This document shows positions 55,166 through 64,000 of a stretch of DNA of 64,000 bases, in pieces (the stretch's first letter is position 1; the number at the start of each line of letters is the position of its first letter). The DNA is taken from assembly GCF_034314165.1 (NCBI RefSeq), contig NZ_JAVIWK010000001.1, positions 2,061,001 to 2,125,000 on the forward strand, given 5' to 3'. The notes beneath the pieces were generated by a model, which saw only the letters and a program-made list of their open reading frames with translations, was not told where the DNA came from and made no database searches. The DNA is from Pseudomonas sp. Bout1. GTDB taxonomy: Bacteria > Pseudomonadota > Gammaproteobacteria > Pseudomonadales > Pseudomonadaceae. The translations under genes were made by a program, and so were the position numbers.

Positions 55166-56968
55166 CTAGTGGAAGGCCGCGCAAGGCAGGTGCTGTCGGC
55201 GGCGGCGAAACAGGAAAATACACCACGCAACCATGCACAGTATCAGCGGCAACGCAAAGGTATTGAGCAGCTTCATGTTGCGTTCCAACGCATGCACCTG
55301 CGCGTACGACTGGACTTTCAATGCGTGCATTTCCACGGGCACGCGCAAACGCTCCTTGTTAAGCGCCTGCAGTAGCGTGTTGGAGGTTACCGCTTGCGTG
55401 CCCTGGGAGATCATCCGGGGGTTGAGCAACTGCCATTCCTTTTCCGTTCGCGCCAGGCGCTGTGCCATTTCGGTGGATTTTTCCTGGTAGGCCTGTGCCG
55501 CGTCGTTGCGCAATGCCTGCAACACGTGAAGAGCCCGATTGCCCCCTTCACGGGGGCGAATGTTCATCAATGCGTCGGGTGCTGCCAGGTTATCCAGTGT
55601 ATTCAACACGAACAGTGCGTTATCTGAAGAAGGGCCGCTTTGCGCGGGGTTGAGGTGGGCGCTCCCCGCCACTCGATCACTGAGCAGGTCGGTGTCGGCG
55701 ACGATGACAATATGGATCTGCGCAGCCTTCTGCAGGCCGGCCTTACCTGCGTTGACGCCATCAGCAAAGGCGGAGTGCGCCGGCCCTTCGACGCGGGCGG
55801 CAATCACATAGGGCTGCCCGCGAGCGGTTATCTCGTTGATCAGTGAGTCAAACTGGGCGGGCAACGCGAAACGGTCCGCATCAAACAGCGCCGCTTGCCC
55901 GGAGCTTTGCAGCAATGGCGTGAAGGTCATGCGGCTTCTCTTGAGGGGAGCCAGCACGCCGGTGCTCAAGGTATTGACGCTCTTGAGCTTCCAGGTGCTG
56001 AGGTCATGCCGTGCCATTGCCTGGCGGGGCAGGGTCAGCGCAGCGGGATGGCGCACGGGTGGTTGGCCTGTGGTCATGACCACTGAGGTGGCATAGTCGC
56101 GATCGGCGAGTATTTTATTGGCGGGCATCTGTACGCCCCAGGCTGCCAGTAATGCGTCCAGCCTGGGGTTTTCCGTGGCGATGCCTCCAGCATCCAGCCC
56201 GCGCAGTGGGTCGATAAACATCATCAGTTTGCCCGCGCCCAACACAAATTGATCAATGGCGTACAGGGTTTGATCGGGCAGTGTCCCGGGATTAACCACC
56301 ATCAAGGTTCTGACATGGTCGGGAATCTGGGCGATACCCGGCTCGAGGCTAACGAGGTTGAATTGCCGGCGAATCTCCTGCAGTAATTGCAAGGGAGGCG
56401 CATCGCCGTTGTGTTCATCCTTTTTGCCGTCCATGGGCAGCCGAGATATCAGGCCGACAACGGGCTGCTCCGGATGGATCACCTTGTGGACCAAATGGCT
56501 GATTTCATACTCCAGCAACGACGCCCGGTCCGGGCTGAATGACGCAATGCTATGGGGGGCATGGCCTGCGCGGGTACCAACGAGGCCGAAGAACCCATGT
56601 TGATCGTCGAGCCCCATTAGCCGCGCTTTGTACTCATCTTCGGAAAAAGGCGTGGGATCAATCAAGTGCAGGTTGATCTTGCCCTTTGACGCTTTCTCAT
56701 ACTCTCTGAGCAATAATTCGACACGTTTCCCGTAGGTCTTCACGCTATTGCTTTGGTTGGGGTGTGTGCTTGAGTGGAAAAAGTACAGGTCAATCGGCCC
56801 CTCAAGTGACGCGAGTTGATGCTGTACGGAATCGGACAGGGTATGGATTTTCTGTTCCGAGAAGTCGATCCGTGTATCAGGAAGTTTGAACACCCATACC
56901 CAGTTAAACGCAAAAAAGAGTAAGAGTAAGGTGATAATCGTCATGCCGGCGCTGAGTGGTGTTTTCAT
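55166..56968 (-). CDS. GldG-like auxiliary subunit of an ABC transporter
   Basis: This 600-residue inner-membrane protein has one N-terminal helix (MTIITLLLLFFAFNWVWVF), a large periplasmic region and a C-terminal helix (FALPLILCMVAWCIFLF) ending in Arg-rich residues. After the first helix, RIDFSEQKIHTLSDSVQHQL and the segment IDLYFFHSS..KTYGKRVELLLREYEKASKGKINLHLIDP are the GldG/ABC-auxiliary pattern; GldG was named in Bacteroidetes gliding. This bacterium need not glide, and the transported molecule is unknown. An excellent SD (GGAGGAG) precedes the ATG. It is the third gene of a minus-strand trio, starting about 15 bases after the permease. Confidence 0.8.
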   Translation of the reverse strand: MKTPLSAGMTIITLLLLFFAFNWVWVFKLPDTRIDFSEQKIHTLSDSVQHQLASLEGPIDLYFFHSSTHPNQSNSVKTYGKRVELLLREYEKASKGKINLHLIDPTPFSEDEYKARLMGLDDQHGFFGLVGTRAGHAPHSIASFSPDRASLLEYEISHLVHKVIHPEQPVVGLISRLPMDGKKDEHNGDAPPLQLLQEIRRQFNLVSLEPGIAQIPDHVRTLMVVNPGTLPDQTLYAIDQFVLGAGKLMMFIDPLRGLDAGGIATENPRLDALLAAWGVQMPANKILADRDYATSVVMTTGQPPVRHPAALTLPRQAMARHDLSTWKLKSVNTLSTGVLAPLKRSRMTFTPLLQSSGQAALFDADRFALPAQFDSLINEITARGQPYVIAARVEGPAHSAFADGVNAGKAGLQKAAQIHIVIVADTDLLSDRVAGSAHLNPAQSGPSSDNALFVLNTLDNLAAPDALMNIRPREGGNRALHVLQALRNDAAQAYQEKSTEMAQRLARTEKEWQLLNPRMISQGTQAVTSNTLLQALNKERLRVPVEMHALKVQSYAQVHALERNMKLLNTFALPLILCMVAWCIFLFRRRRQHLPCAAFH

Positions 56969-56983
56969 TTTGGAATCTCCTCC

Positions 56984-57709
56984 TCAGCTGTTTCTGATAT
57001 TTAGAGTGATAGTAGTTGTGGCGAGGAAGGCAATAATCACGCTGGCAAAATACAAACTGTCATGAAGTGCCAGAACGCCATGATCGATGGCGTCAAAGCG
57101 TACGGATGGGCTAAGGGAAAGAATGCGGTCAATGAGCCAGACCGGCGCCTGATATTCCAGGGCATCAATAATCGAAGACAGTCCGCTTACGATAACCAAC
57201 AGTCCGAGGGTCGCGGTGAAGATAGCCGTACGGTGGTGGGTCAGTGTGGAAATAAAACACCCCGCAGACAGGTAACTTCCGGCCAGTAACCAGCTGGCCA
57301 GGTACTGGGAGGCAATAACACTATTGTCTGGATTGCCCAGATAGTTGACAGTGATGACCAGGGGAAAGGTCATGAGCAGGGCAATGCCCGCAATGATCCA
57401 GGCGGCCAGGTATTTGCCCATGACTATTTCAAAGTTGCTGATAGGCAGTGTTCTTAAAAAGCCGATGGCGCCGGTTTTATATTCATCGGTCCACAGTTGG
57501 GCGCAAAGCACTGGCGTCAACAACAGGTAAGTCCAGGGATGCAACTGGAAGAAGCCATGTAAGTCTGCGCTGCTCTGTTCCACTAGTTGGCTTGTATGCA
57601 AACCCAGTGCGGTAGAGGCTATCAGGAACACTGCGGTGCTTAGATACGTGACGGGTGCTGAAAGGTAGCTGACGAGTTGGCGCTTGAGAATCACCCGTAG
57701 AAGTTTCAA
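56984..57709 (-). CDS. ABC-2 type permease subunit (GldF-like)
   Basis: This 241-residue permease has six predicted membrane helices: TYLSTAVFLIASTALGL, HPWTYLLLTPVLCAQLW, AWIIAGIALLMTFPLVITV, and three more to the end. The central motif ELKTGAIGFLRTLPIS-type segment (here DEYKTGAIGFLRTLPISN) is typical of GldF and other ABC-2 permeases. The start is TTG at 57709 with GAGG upstream, overlapping the ATPase stop by four bases, so translation is coupled. It would form the membrane channel with the ATPase upstream. Confidence 0.82.
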   Translation of the reverse strand: MKLLRVILKRQLVSYLSAPVTYLSTAVFLIASTALGLHTSQLVEQSSADLHGFFQLHPWTYLLLTPVLCAQLWTDEYKTGAIGFLRTLPISNFEIVMGKYLAAWIIAGIALLMTFPLVITVNYLGNPDNSVIASQYLASWLLAGSYLSAGCFISTLTHHRTAIFTATLGLLVIVSGLSSIIDALEYQAPVWLIDRILSLSPSVRFDAIDHGVLALHDSLYFASVIIAFLATTTITLNIRNS

Positions 57710-58632
57710 TTCGATGCCTCCCGGCTCATGTGATGGACCACTTCATCCAGGCGGCCGGGCTCCAGCTTCAGGGCATTGATTTTCCACCGCCGGTTCGCGA
57801 TCAGTGCCGCGATATGTGAATAAATAGTTTGGCCGGGCATGGCGAGCACCGTCACTGTTCCGGGGGTTTCCCGGTCTTCCTCGATGCCGGCGACTCCGGG
57901 CAGTACCGCCAGGGCCAATAAATCCAGCGGTACATCGGCGGCAAGGGTTACCGCCTGGTAGTGACGAGAGTTAAGCTGCATGTCGCGTAATGAGGTGTCT
58001 GCCACGAGGCGCCCGTCGGCTATCACTACTGCGCGGTCGCAAATGCCTGTGAGTTCTTCAGGGGTACGGGAGGCGACAATGATCGTCATTTCATCGTTCA
58101 GCGACTTGATGAGCAGTCTTATTTTTTGTTTTTGATCGGCGCCCAAGCCTTCCGTTGGCTCATCGAGTAACAGCAGGTCGGGGTCATGCAGGATCGCCTG
58201 GGCGATGGCAACCCGGCGTTTCAAACCCGTAGGAAGGCCTTCAACGGGGCATTTGAGTATCTGCCAAAGTTCCAGGCGCGCAACCGCCCGGTCAATCATC
58301 TTGTGTTTTTGCGCGCCGCGAAATCCGCGTATTTCAGCGATAAAGCCGAGAAATCCCTTCACGCTCATTTTGCCATGGCTCATTGGCAGTTCCGGCTGAT
58401 AGCCGACGACTGTTTTGGCCTGTAACGCAGTCAGCGCAATATCGTTACTGAATATTTGTATACGCCCCGAAGTGGGGGCAGTTGCGCCCGAGATCATCTT
58501 GATGATCGTGGTTTTCCCCGCACCATGATTTCCAACCAGTCCCAGGCACTCTCGATGGTGAGCGCTGAATGAGATGTCGCGGACAAGGTTATTTTTACCT
58601 ATTTTTTTTGTCAGACTTGTTATCTCGATCAT
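57706..58632 (-). CDS. ABC transporter ATPase subunit (GldA-like)
   Basis: This 308-residue ATPase has a Walker A of GNHGAGKTTII (H replaces the more common N or P), the Q-loop region VVGYQPELPMSHGKMSV, Walker B LLLLDEPTEGLG and a degenerate signature, LPTGLKRRVAIAQA, in place of LSGGQ. The same type of altered signature occurs in ABC-2 drug/polysaccharide ATPases and GldA. The C-terminal 80 residues form a non-ATPase extension. It is the first gene of the trio (ATPase, permease, auxiliary). The ATG at 58632 has a weak SD. The upstream gap of 316 bases is shared with a divergent coiled-coil gene. Confidence 0.88.
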   Translation of the reverse strand: MIEITSLTKKIGKNNLVRDISFSAHHRECLGLVGNHGAGKTTIIKMISGATAPTSGRIQIFSNDIALTALQAKTVVGYQPELPMSHGKMSVKGFLGFIAEIRGFRGAQKHKMIDRAVARLELWQILKCPVEGLPTGLKRRVAIAQAILHDPDLLLLDEPTEGLGADQKQKIRLLIKSLNDEMTIIVASRTPEELTGICDRAVVIADGRLVADTSLRDMQLNSRHYQAVTLAADVPLDLLALAVLPGVAGIEEDRETPGTVTVLAMPGQTIYSHIAALIANRRWKINALKLEPGRLDEVVHHMSREASN

Positions 58633-58948
58633 TGGGCGTTTCTACTGAATAGGTTTGGCAAGGCTCGATAAGGTCGAGGGCTCGAATAGCCTGCATGAGC
58701 AGCAGGGGGTGAATGTTCGAAACATTAAAATATAAAGCGCTTATTTATCGCGCCCGGAATCACACTATTAAAAATGGTACGTTCAATGGCGTAGCTTGGA
58801 AACGTAAAGGTAGATGAATAAGATAAATCCTACATGTAAGACTTCGGCTCGCTGAAACAATTATTGTGTTATTGGTGCTTTAATCGAGGTCGTCTTTGTG
58901 TTCGGTGTGTGTTTGTAAAACGGCCAATTTAAATGGAGCCTGAATATC
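58633..58948. promoter_or_regulatory. Divergent promoter region between GldA-like ATPase and coiled-coil gene
   Basis: This 316-base gap is clearly richer in A/T than its surroundings. It contains a perfect inverted repeat AATGTTCGAAACATT (58712-58726) and a near-palindrome CTACATGTAAG around 58830. No gene is seen in it. The location suggests operators for one or both of the divergent genes; no known regulator site is claimed. Confidence 0.4.
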
Positions 58949-60130
58949 ATGTTGCTTCTACGTACAATTGTTCTTGAACAGTCGGCGCAGGATGCGCCCG
59001 TCAACGGTGCACTGCTGTGTAGTTTCGCGGTGGCGCAGATCGCATCCAACTTCCTGGCCTACAGCCTCGATGAAGAGACAGAACCTGGTAGCTCACGGGT
59101 ATATATCGCCGCATTGCGTAAAAAGTCCGAGAGGTACTTCCTGGGCGCAATAGACTCCAAGGACGACCTGCAAACAGCGACCCACGTCTTCAAGCAAATT
59201 CTTACACTCGCCGCTGCACCGGGGGCCAGGGCCGGCAGCGCAGGCGAGGCTCAAATTCCCTATCATTTTGTCGACCTGAAAGGCTGCAAGCTTCCCCCCG
59301 CCCGGCCTGAGGATCATCATTCACTGACGATCAAGAAGTCATTGGTGATGAAAGTGATTACCCTGGGCACTTCGGCACCCGGGTTGCCCGCTATCGAAAG
59401 CAGTTCGCTGATCGTGCCATCGATTCGTTTTTCCTCGCGAATGGTTTCTCCTCCCAGGTCCCAGGAGCGTCCAGACCCTTCGCCGCCATTGCCCGAGCCC
59501 ATTGCCCAGGAACCCCTGGAGGTGCTCCAGGTAACTGAGACATTCGCCGAGCCACCGCCTCAAGTGCCTGTGCGGACGCCAGTGCTCGCCACTGCGCCGC
59601 AACTGCCGCCGTCGCCACCTGCGTCCCAAGAGCCGCCTTCATTGTTCGAAGTCGACGACACGCTGACCAATCTTGCGCGCGTGGCTCAGGAATTGACGCA
59701 GCAAAAGCTCGCCGTGCTCAAGCACGAAGATGCGCTCGAGCAGTTACGGCAGGAACTGCGCCAGGAACAAACCGAGCTTGTAAACGAGCGCCAACGGATC
59801 ACCGAAAAAGAGGCATCCCTTGAGGCGTTGGCGCACACACTGGCAGGCCGTGAAGAGCATCTGGCCGGGAGCTCTGCGTTAAACCAGGCAGAGCAGCGTC
59901 GAATGGATGAGCGTGTGCGCAATCTGGAGGGGCAGGAAGCCTTGCTGCACAACCGTGACCTGGCTGTTCGCGAGAAGGAACAACAGCTGACGACGGCACT
60001 GTTTCAACTGCCCGGCCTGCGGGATAACCTGAGGCTGGCACTTCAAACCCTGGATGAATCGCTTGCATGGTTACCTGAGTCCGCGCGCAGCCAGCCTGAA
60101 AGTCGCCCTCGCCAGGCGGATGTGGACTGA
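58949..60130 (+). CDS. Unknown protein: N-terminal domain, proline-rich linker, coiled coil
   Basis: This 393-residue protein is not recognised. Residues about 1-145 look like a compact mixed domain (LCSFAVAQIASNFLAYSLDEETEPGSSRVYIAAL, in pieces; YFLGAIDSKDDLQTATHVF). About 160-235 is a Pro/Gln/Ser-rich linker (PSPPLPEPIAQEP; PQLPPSPPASQEPPS). About 240-345 is a strongly charged heptad-type coiled coil (LAVLKHEDALEQLRQELRQEQTELVNERQR). There is no signal peptide or membrane helix, so it is probably cytoplasmic. The start ATG at 58949 has GGAG ten bases upstream. It is divergent from the Gld-like ABC trio, which is why a link is suspected. Confidence 0.7.
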   Translation: MLLLRTIVLEQSAQDAPVNGALLCSFAVAQIASNFLAYSLDEETEPGSSRVYIAALRKKSERYFLGAIDSKDDLQTATHVFKQILTLAAAPGARAGSAGEAQIPYHFVDLKGCKLPPARPEDHHSLTIKKSLVMKVITLGTSAPGLPAIESSSLIVPSIRFSSRMVSPPRSQERPDPSPPLPEPIAQEPLEVLQVTETFAEPPPQVPVRTPVLATAPQLPPSPPASQEPPSLFEVDDTLTNLARVAQELTQQKLAVLKHEDALEQLRQELRQEQTELVNERQRITEKEASLEALAHTLAGREEHLAGSSALNQAEQRRMDERVRNLEGQEALLHNRDLAVREKEQQLTTALFQLPGLRDNLRLALQTLDESLAWLPESARSQPESRPRQADVD

Positions 60131-60285
60131 GGCGGTGCAGGTTGCTTGAATGCACCCGCGGGTCTGGCTACTTTGCTGCGTTCATTTATTATCGAGCCCC
60201 ATCAGCCGAAGTCGGGCGTTCGATACGCTGTGCCTGATGCGGCGGCGAGTCTGAAAAATGGAAACTTCCAGGGGATGTAGCGCTT

Positions 60286-60759
60286 TTGAGCACCAAGCTG
60301 ATTACCAAAGAAGGTCATGAAGCCCTGAAAAAAGAGCTTGATTACCTGTGGCGAGAAAAGCGCCCTGATACCACCCGTAAGGTGACGTGGGCTGCGTCCC
60401 TTGGAGACAGGAGCGAAAACGCCGACTACCAGTACAACAAAAAACTGCTGCGGGAAATCGATCGCCGGGTGCGTTACCTGCGCAAGCGCCTGGAAGACAT
60501 GCGCGTGGTCGAGTACATGCCGGAGCAGGAAGGGAAGGTGTTTTTCGGCGCCTGGGTAGGGATTGAAAACGAACAGGGCGAGACCAAGCGGTTTCGCATC
60601 GTCGGTTACGATGAGATCTATGAGCGCATGGACTACATCTCCATCGACTCGCCCATGGCTCGTGCCTTGTTACGCAAAGAGGTGGATGACGAAGCGCTGG
60701 TGCAAACCCCGGGCGGCGAAGTGTGCTGGTGGATCACCGCGATCGAGTACGTGAAGTAA
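60286..60759 (+). CDS. greB: Transcription elongation factor GreB
   Basis: GreB rescues backtracked RNA polymerase by stimulating transcript cleavage. The 157 residues have the N-terminal coiled coil (ITKEGHEALKKELDYLW; SLGDRSENADYQYNKKLLREIDRRV, with the tip acidic pair within DRSENAD) and the C-terminal FKBP-like domain (FFGAWVGIENEQGETKRFRIVGYDE; ISIDSPMARALL). The start is TTG at 60286 (LSTKLITKEG), with GGGGAT upstream at a longish distance; it fits the conserved N-terminus. Confidence 0.95.
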   Translation: MSTKLITKEGHEALKKELDYLWREKRPDTTRKVTWAASLGDRSENADYQYNKKLLREIDRRVRYLRKRLEDMRVVEYMPEQEGKVFFGAWVGIENEQGETKRFRIVGYDEIYERMDYISIDSPMARALLRKEVDDEALVQTPGGEVCWWITAIEYVK

Positions 60760-60766
60760 CAACAGC

Positions 60767-60805
60767 TGGCCCGCCCTCATTGCAGAGAGTGGGCCATTTG
60801 CGTTT
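60767..60805. terminator. Possible bidirectional terminator between greB and the FtsX-like gene
   Basis: An imperfect stem TGGCCC..CTC/GAG..GGGCCA lies at 60767-60796 and is followed on the plus strand by TTTGCGTTTT. It sits between convergent genes. Confidence 0.4.
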
Positions 60806-63316
60806 TCATCCCTCGCGCAGCACCGTCAACGGGCTGGCATTCAGCGCGCGGCGAGTGCCGAACACGCCCGCACCGCCGATCAAGATCGCGCCAATCACTG
60901 GCAGCAGCAACAGCCACGGATGTGGGTGCCAGGTCAGGTCGAACGCGTAGCGGTACAGCACCAGCGTCACCAATTCGGTGCCCAATGCTGCCAGCAGGCC
61001 GCTCACGGCCCCCAGTAACCCGAACTCGATACGCCGCGCCTTGACCAGCAACTTGCGCTCCGCACCCAGCGCCCGGAGCAGGGCGCCTTGGCGAATCCGC
61101 TCGTCGAGGGTGGCCTGAAGCCCGGAGAACAACACCGCCATCCCCGCCGCCAGCACAAACAACAGCACGTACTCCACCGCCAGGGTGACCTGGGCGAGGA
61201 TGCTGCGCAGTTGTTCCAGCAGCGCCTCCACTTGCAGGATAGTCACTGCCGGAAAGGCCCGGGACAGGTCGACGATCTGCTGGTCATGGCCGGGCGCCAG
61301 GTAGAAGCTGGTCAGGTAAGTGGCCGGCAGGTCCTTCAAGGTCCCCGGCTGGAAGATCATGAAGAAGTTGGGCTGGAAGTTGTCCCAATTGATTTCCCGC
61401 AGGCTGGTGACCCGTGCTTCGCGGTTTTCGCCACCGACGGTGAATACCAGGTGATCGTTGAGCTTGAGTTTCAAGCTGTCAGCGACCTTGGCCTCTACCG
61501 AAACGCCTGGAATCTCGTCGGTCGGTTGCGCTGTCCACCAGGAGCCGGCTGTCAGCTTGTTACCCGGTGGCAGGTCAGCGGCCCAGGTCAGGCTCAAGTC
61601 CCGCTGTACGGCGCGATCACCACTGGAGTCCTTGCTGACAATTTCCTGCACCGGGGCGCCATTGATGCTGATCAAGCGTCCCGGCACCACTGGATACAAG
61701 GGCGCAGACTGCGCCTGCAATTCCAGCAGGCGCGCGCCGAAGGTGTCTTTGTCGGCGGGCAGGATGTTCAAGGCGAAATAATTGGGGGCGTCCTTGGGTA
61801 GCTGGTTTTGCCAGGTGTCGAGCAATTCGCCACGCAGCAGCGCGATCAAGCCCATGGACAACAGGATCAGCCCGAACGCCAGGGATTGGCCCGCCGCCGC
61901 CAGTGGATGACGCAACAACTGGCCCAGCCCCAGGCGCCAGGGCAGCGAGGCACGCGCCAGCAGGCGCCGCAGGCTTTGCAACAGCAGCAGGAGCAGGCCG
62001 CCGAGGATCAGCGCGGCAATCACGCCCCCGCCCAGCAGGGCGAAGGTCAGCACCAGGTCGAGACTCAGGCGCCACATGATCAGGCCCAGCGCGAACAGCG
62101 CGGCACCGTAGACCATCCAGGTGCTGGAGGGGATTGGAAGCAAGTCGCGTCGCAATACCCGCAGCGGTGGCACGCGCCCCAGCGCGGCCAGCGGCGGCAA
62201 CGCAAAGCCGGCGAGGGCGACGAGCCCGGTGCCGATCCCGGCAACGGCTGGCAATAGCCCGCCGGGCGGAACGTCGGCTGGCAGCAGGTCATGCAACAGC
62301 GCAAACAACCCCAGTTGTGCCAGCCAGCCGAGCAGGGCGCCGGTGAGGCTGGCCAGCAGTCCGAGCACGGTCAATTGCAGGCTGAACAGCAACATGGTCT
62401 CGCGCCGTGACAACCCGAGGCAGCGCAGCAAGGCGCTGGCATCAAAGCGTCGGCTGGCGAAACGGTTCGCCGAGAGCGCCACCGCCACGCCGGAGAGCAG
62501 CACCGCCACCAGGCTGGCCATGTTCAAGTAACGCTCGGCCTTGCCCAGTGCCCCCCCAATCTGTTGGTTGCCGTCGCGGGCATCCTGCAGCCGCTGGTTG
62601 GCAGCCAGGCCTGGCTTGACCAGGTCGCGGTAGGTTTGCAGCACGGTACCGCCTTGCGGCGCGCGCCACAGGTCGCGGTAACTCACGCGGCTGCCGGGCT
62701 GCACCACGCCGGTGGCATCGAGGTCGGCCAGGTTGATCATTACCCTGGGCGTCAGGCTATAGAAGTTGCCAGCGCGGTCGGGCTCGTAGGTCAGTACCCG
62801 TGCCAGGCGCAGGGTCTTCATGCCAACGTCGATGCTGTCGCCGATCTTCAGGCCCAGGGCCGTCAGCAGGCGCGCTTCCACCCAGGCTTCACCGGGTTTT
62901 GGCCCACCGCCTGCGGTTTCCTCGCCGAAGGGCTCGGCAGCGCTCTTCAGCTCGCCACGCAATGGGTACTCGTCGTTGACCGCCTTGATGCTGGACAGCT
63001 GGATGCCATTGTCGGTGGCAATCACGCTGGAGAACTCCACGACCCTGGCGTGCTGCAAACCCAGCTCGGTGCCGCTCTGGATTTGTTCGGTGCGGGCGGG
63101 GGAACTGCCTTCCAGCACCAAGTCGGCTGCCAAAAACTCCGTGGCGCGCAACATCATGGCGCCGTTCAGGCGTGCACCGAAGTAACCGATGGCGGTGCTG
63201 GCGGCGACGGCCACCAGCAGGGCGAAGAACAGCACACGCAGTTCGCCGGCGCGGGCATCGCGCAGCAACTGGCGAAGGGCAAGGCTGAACAGGCGCAACA
63301 AGGGCAAGCGTGCCAT
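60806..63316 (-). CDS. FtsX-like ABC permease (YbbP type)
   Basis: This 836-residue inner-membrane permease of the MacB/FtsX superfamily is arranged as two FtsX units: N-terminal helix ([19 protein letters not shown]), a periplasmic part, helices at about 260-450, a second periplasmic part and helices at about 700-830. YbbP-type features are the [14 protein letters not shown]-terminus and [20 protein letters not shown]. With YbbA (next gene) it forms a possible ABC export or lipid-related complex of unclear function. The ATG at 63316 shares a base with the ybbA stop (TGATG). Confidence 0.9.
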   Translation of the reverse strand: MARLPLLRLFSLALRQLLRDARAGELRVLFFALLVAVAASTAIGYFGARLNGAMMLRATEFLAADLVLEGSSPARTEQIQSGTELGLQHARVVEFSSVIATDNGIQLSSIKAVNDEYPLRGELKSAAEPFGEETAGGGPKPGEAWVEARLLTALGLKIGDSIDVGMKTLRLARVLTYEPDRAGNFYSLTPRVMINLADLDATGVVQPGSRVSYRDLWRAPQGGTVLQTYRDLVKPGLAANQRLQDARDGNQQIGGALGKAERYLNMASLVAVLLSGVAVALSANRFASRRFDASALLRCLGLSRRETMLLFSLQLTVLGLLASLTGALLGWLAQLGLFALLHDLLPADVPPGGLLPAVAGIGTGLVALAGFALPPLAALGRVPPLRVLRRDLLPIPSSTWMVYGAALFALGLIMWRLSLDLVLTFALLGGGVIAALILGGLLLLLLQSLRRLLARASLPWRLGLGQLLRHPLAAAGQSLAFGLILLSMGLIALLRGELLDTWQNQLPKDAPNYFALNILPADKDTFGARLLELQAQSAPLYPVVPGRLISINGAPVQEIVSKDSSGDRAVQRDLSLTWAADLPPGNKLTAGSWWTAQPTDEIPGVSVEAKVADSLKLKLNDHLVFTVGGENREARVTSLREINWDNFQPNFFMIFQPGTLKDLPATYLTSFYLAPGHDQQIVDLSRAFPAVTILQVEALLEQLRSILAQVTLAVEYVLLFVLAAGMAVLFSGLQATLDERIRQGALLRALGAERKLLVKARRIEFGLLGAVSGLLAALGTELVTLVLYRYAFDLTWHPHPWLLLLPVIGAILIGGAGVFGTRRALNASPLTVLREG

Positions 63317-63999
63317 CAAGGCTCCAGGGGCGCGACCATCAGGCCGGCTTCAAGACGGATCAGGCGGCGGCAACGGTGGGCCAGGCGCTCGTCGTGGGTC
63401 ACCAGCACCAGGGTCGTGCCGTTCTCTTTGTTGAGCTCGAACAGCAGGTCGCTGATGCGCTCGCCGGTGTGGCTGTCGAGGTTGCCGGTGGGTTCATCGG
63501 CAAACAGCACATCCGGTTCGGCGGCAAACGCCCGGGCGATCGCCACCCGTTGCTGCTCGCCACCTGAAAGTTGGCGCGGCGAATGCGTGAGGCGCTGGCC
63601 CAGGCCGACGCGCTCCAGCAGGTGCCTGGCACGCTCGCGGGCGTCTTTGCGGCCGTCCAGCTCCAGCGGCAGCATCACGTTTTCCAGTGCATTGAGGCTG
63701 TCGAGCAACTGGAAGGACTGGAACACAAAACCTACGTGTTCGGCGCGGATACGCGCCCGCTGGTCTTCGTCGAGGGTACTCAGGGCTTGGCCGGCGAGGG
63801 TGACTTCGCCGCTGCTGGGCAGGTCGAGGCCGGCCAGCAGGCCCAGGAGGGTGGATTTGCCGGAACCGGAGGCGCCGACGATAGCCAGGCTATCGCCCTT
63901 GTTCAGTTCCAGGCTCAGTTCGTGCAGGATAGTCAGTTCACCTTCCGCGCTGGGAACCACTTTGCTAAGGTTTCGCGCGGTGAGAATGCTTGCGCCCAT
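63316..63999 (-). CDS. ybbA: ABC transporter ATPase (YbbA/LolD group)
   Basis: This 227-residue ATPase has Walker [13 protein letters not shown]-loop [19 protein letters not shown], signature [14 protein letters not shown], Walker [14 protein letters not shown] and switch His in LVTHDE. It is the normal full length for the family, starting at the ATG at 63999, one base from the window end. It forms an operon with the FtsX-like permease. The LolD/MacB relatives act in lipoprotein or peptide export. The upstream region is outside the window, so a longer start cannot be excluded. Confidence 0.92.
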   Translation of the reverse strand: MGASILTARNLSKVVPSAEGELTILHELSLELNKGDSLAIVGASGSGKSTLLGLLAGLDLPSSGEVTLAGQALSTLDEDQRARIRAEHVGFVFQSFQLLDSLNALENVMLPLELDGRKDARERARHLLERVGLGQRLTHSPRQLSGGEQQRVAIARAFAAEPDVLFADEPTGNLDSHTGERISDLLFELNKENGTTLVLVTHDERLAHRCRRLIRLEAGLMVAPLEP

Positions 64000-64000
64000 G

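Noticed and set aside
1..64000. tRNA, rRNA, CRISPR array, insertion sequence or integrase/attachment site
   Set aside because: None could be recognised by eye on either strand; a tRNA scan would be needed to be certain about tRNAs.

Overview
The window is a piece of a Pseudomonas chromosome, most likely from the P. fluorescens group. The assignment rests on gene content and order: gyrA-serC-pheA-hisC-tyrA/aroA-cmk-rpsA, then ihfB, an O-antigen locus ending in wbpL-wbpM-comEA, a kdp operon, and several REP-type inverted repeats with the Pseudomonas-like core TGTGGGAGC..GCTTGCC. No rRNA, tRNA, CRISPR array, insertion sequence or integrase was recognised. The backbone is GC-rich. The stretch from about 11.2 to 22.4 kb is visibly richer in A/T and uses more AT-rich codons, as expected for exchanged O-antigen genes.

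Layout. (1) 1-10.1 kb: the end of gyrA, then the tightly packed aromatic/serine supraoperon (serC, pheA, hisC, fused tyrA-aroA, cmk, rpsA), with several start/stop overlaps. (2) 10.2-11.2 kb: a small lipoprotein, ihfB and a LapA-domain protein. (3) 11.3-32.7 kb: a Wzx/Wzy-type O-antigen locus organised like P. aeruginosa serotype O6. It has wzz, wbpO and wbpP (UDP-GalNAcA supply), an inserted vioA-like aminotransferase/wbqC/GNAT trio, wzx, a GT2 enzyme, a hexapeptide acetyltransferase, wzy, two alternating pairs of asparagine-synthase-type amidotransferase and glycosyltransferase, wbpV, wbpL and wbpM. (4) 32.7-36.3 kb: comEA, a TetR regulator, an isolated phage-tailspike-like beta-helix gene with a well-formed LexA box upstream, and a DUF2897 peptide. 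(5) 36.4-46.2 kb: an ethanolamine-type permease and kdpFABC-kdpDE, preceded by spaced TTTACGC repeats. (6) 46.2-54.6 kb: a mixed housekeeping/accessory stretch (patatin-like phospholipase, lipoprotein, CHAD protein, thioesterase, chemoreceptor, tatD, an MltF-like lytic transglycosylase, DoxX). (7) 54.8-60.1 kb: a GldA/GldF/GldG-like ABC system divergent from an unrecognised proline-rich coiled-coil protein. (8) 60.3-64 kb: greB and a YbbA/YbbP-type ABC pair.

How the genes work together. The first block makes phosphoserine-derived and aromatic amino acids. The O-antigen block should make UDP-GalNAcA and a UDP-6-deoxy-HexNAc, amidate uronic acids, possibly add a 4-amino-4,6-dideoxy sugar, start the repeat on undecaprenyl phosphate (WbpL), flip it (Wzx), polymerise it (Wzy) and set chain length (Wzz). 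The kdp block is a complete high-affinity K+ pump with its own two-component regulator.

The parts I consider least explained are the LexA-boxed tailspike-like gene beside the O-antigen locus, the duplicated amidotransferase/glycosyltransferase pairs, and the Gld-like ABC system facing an unknown coiled-coil protein.
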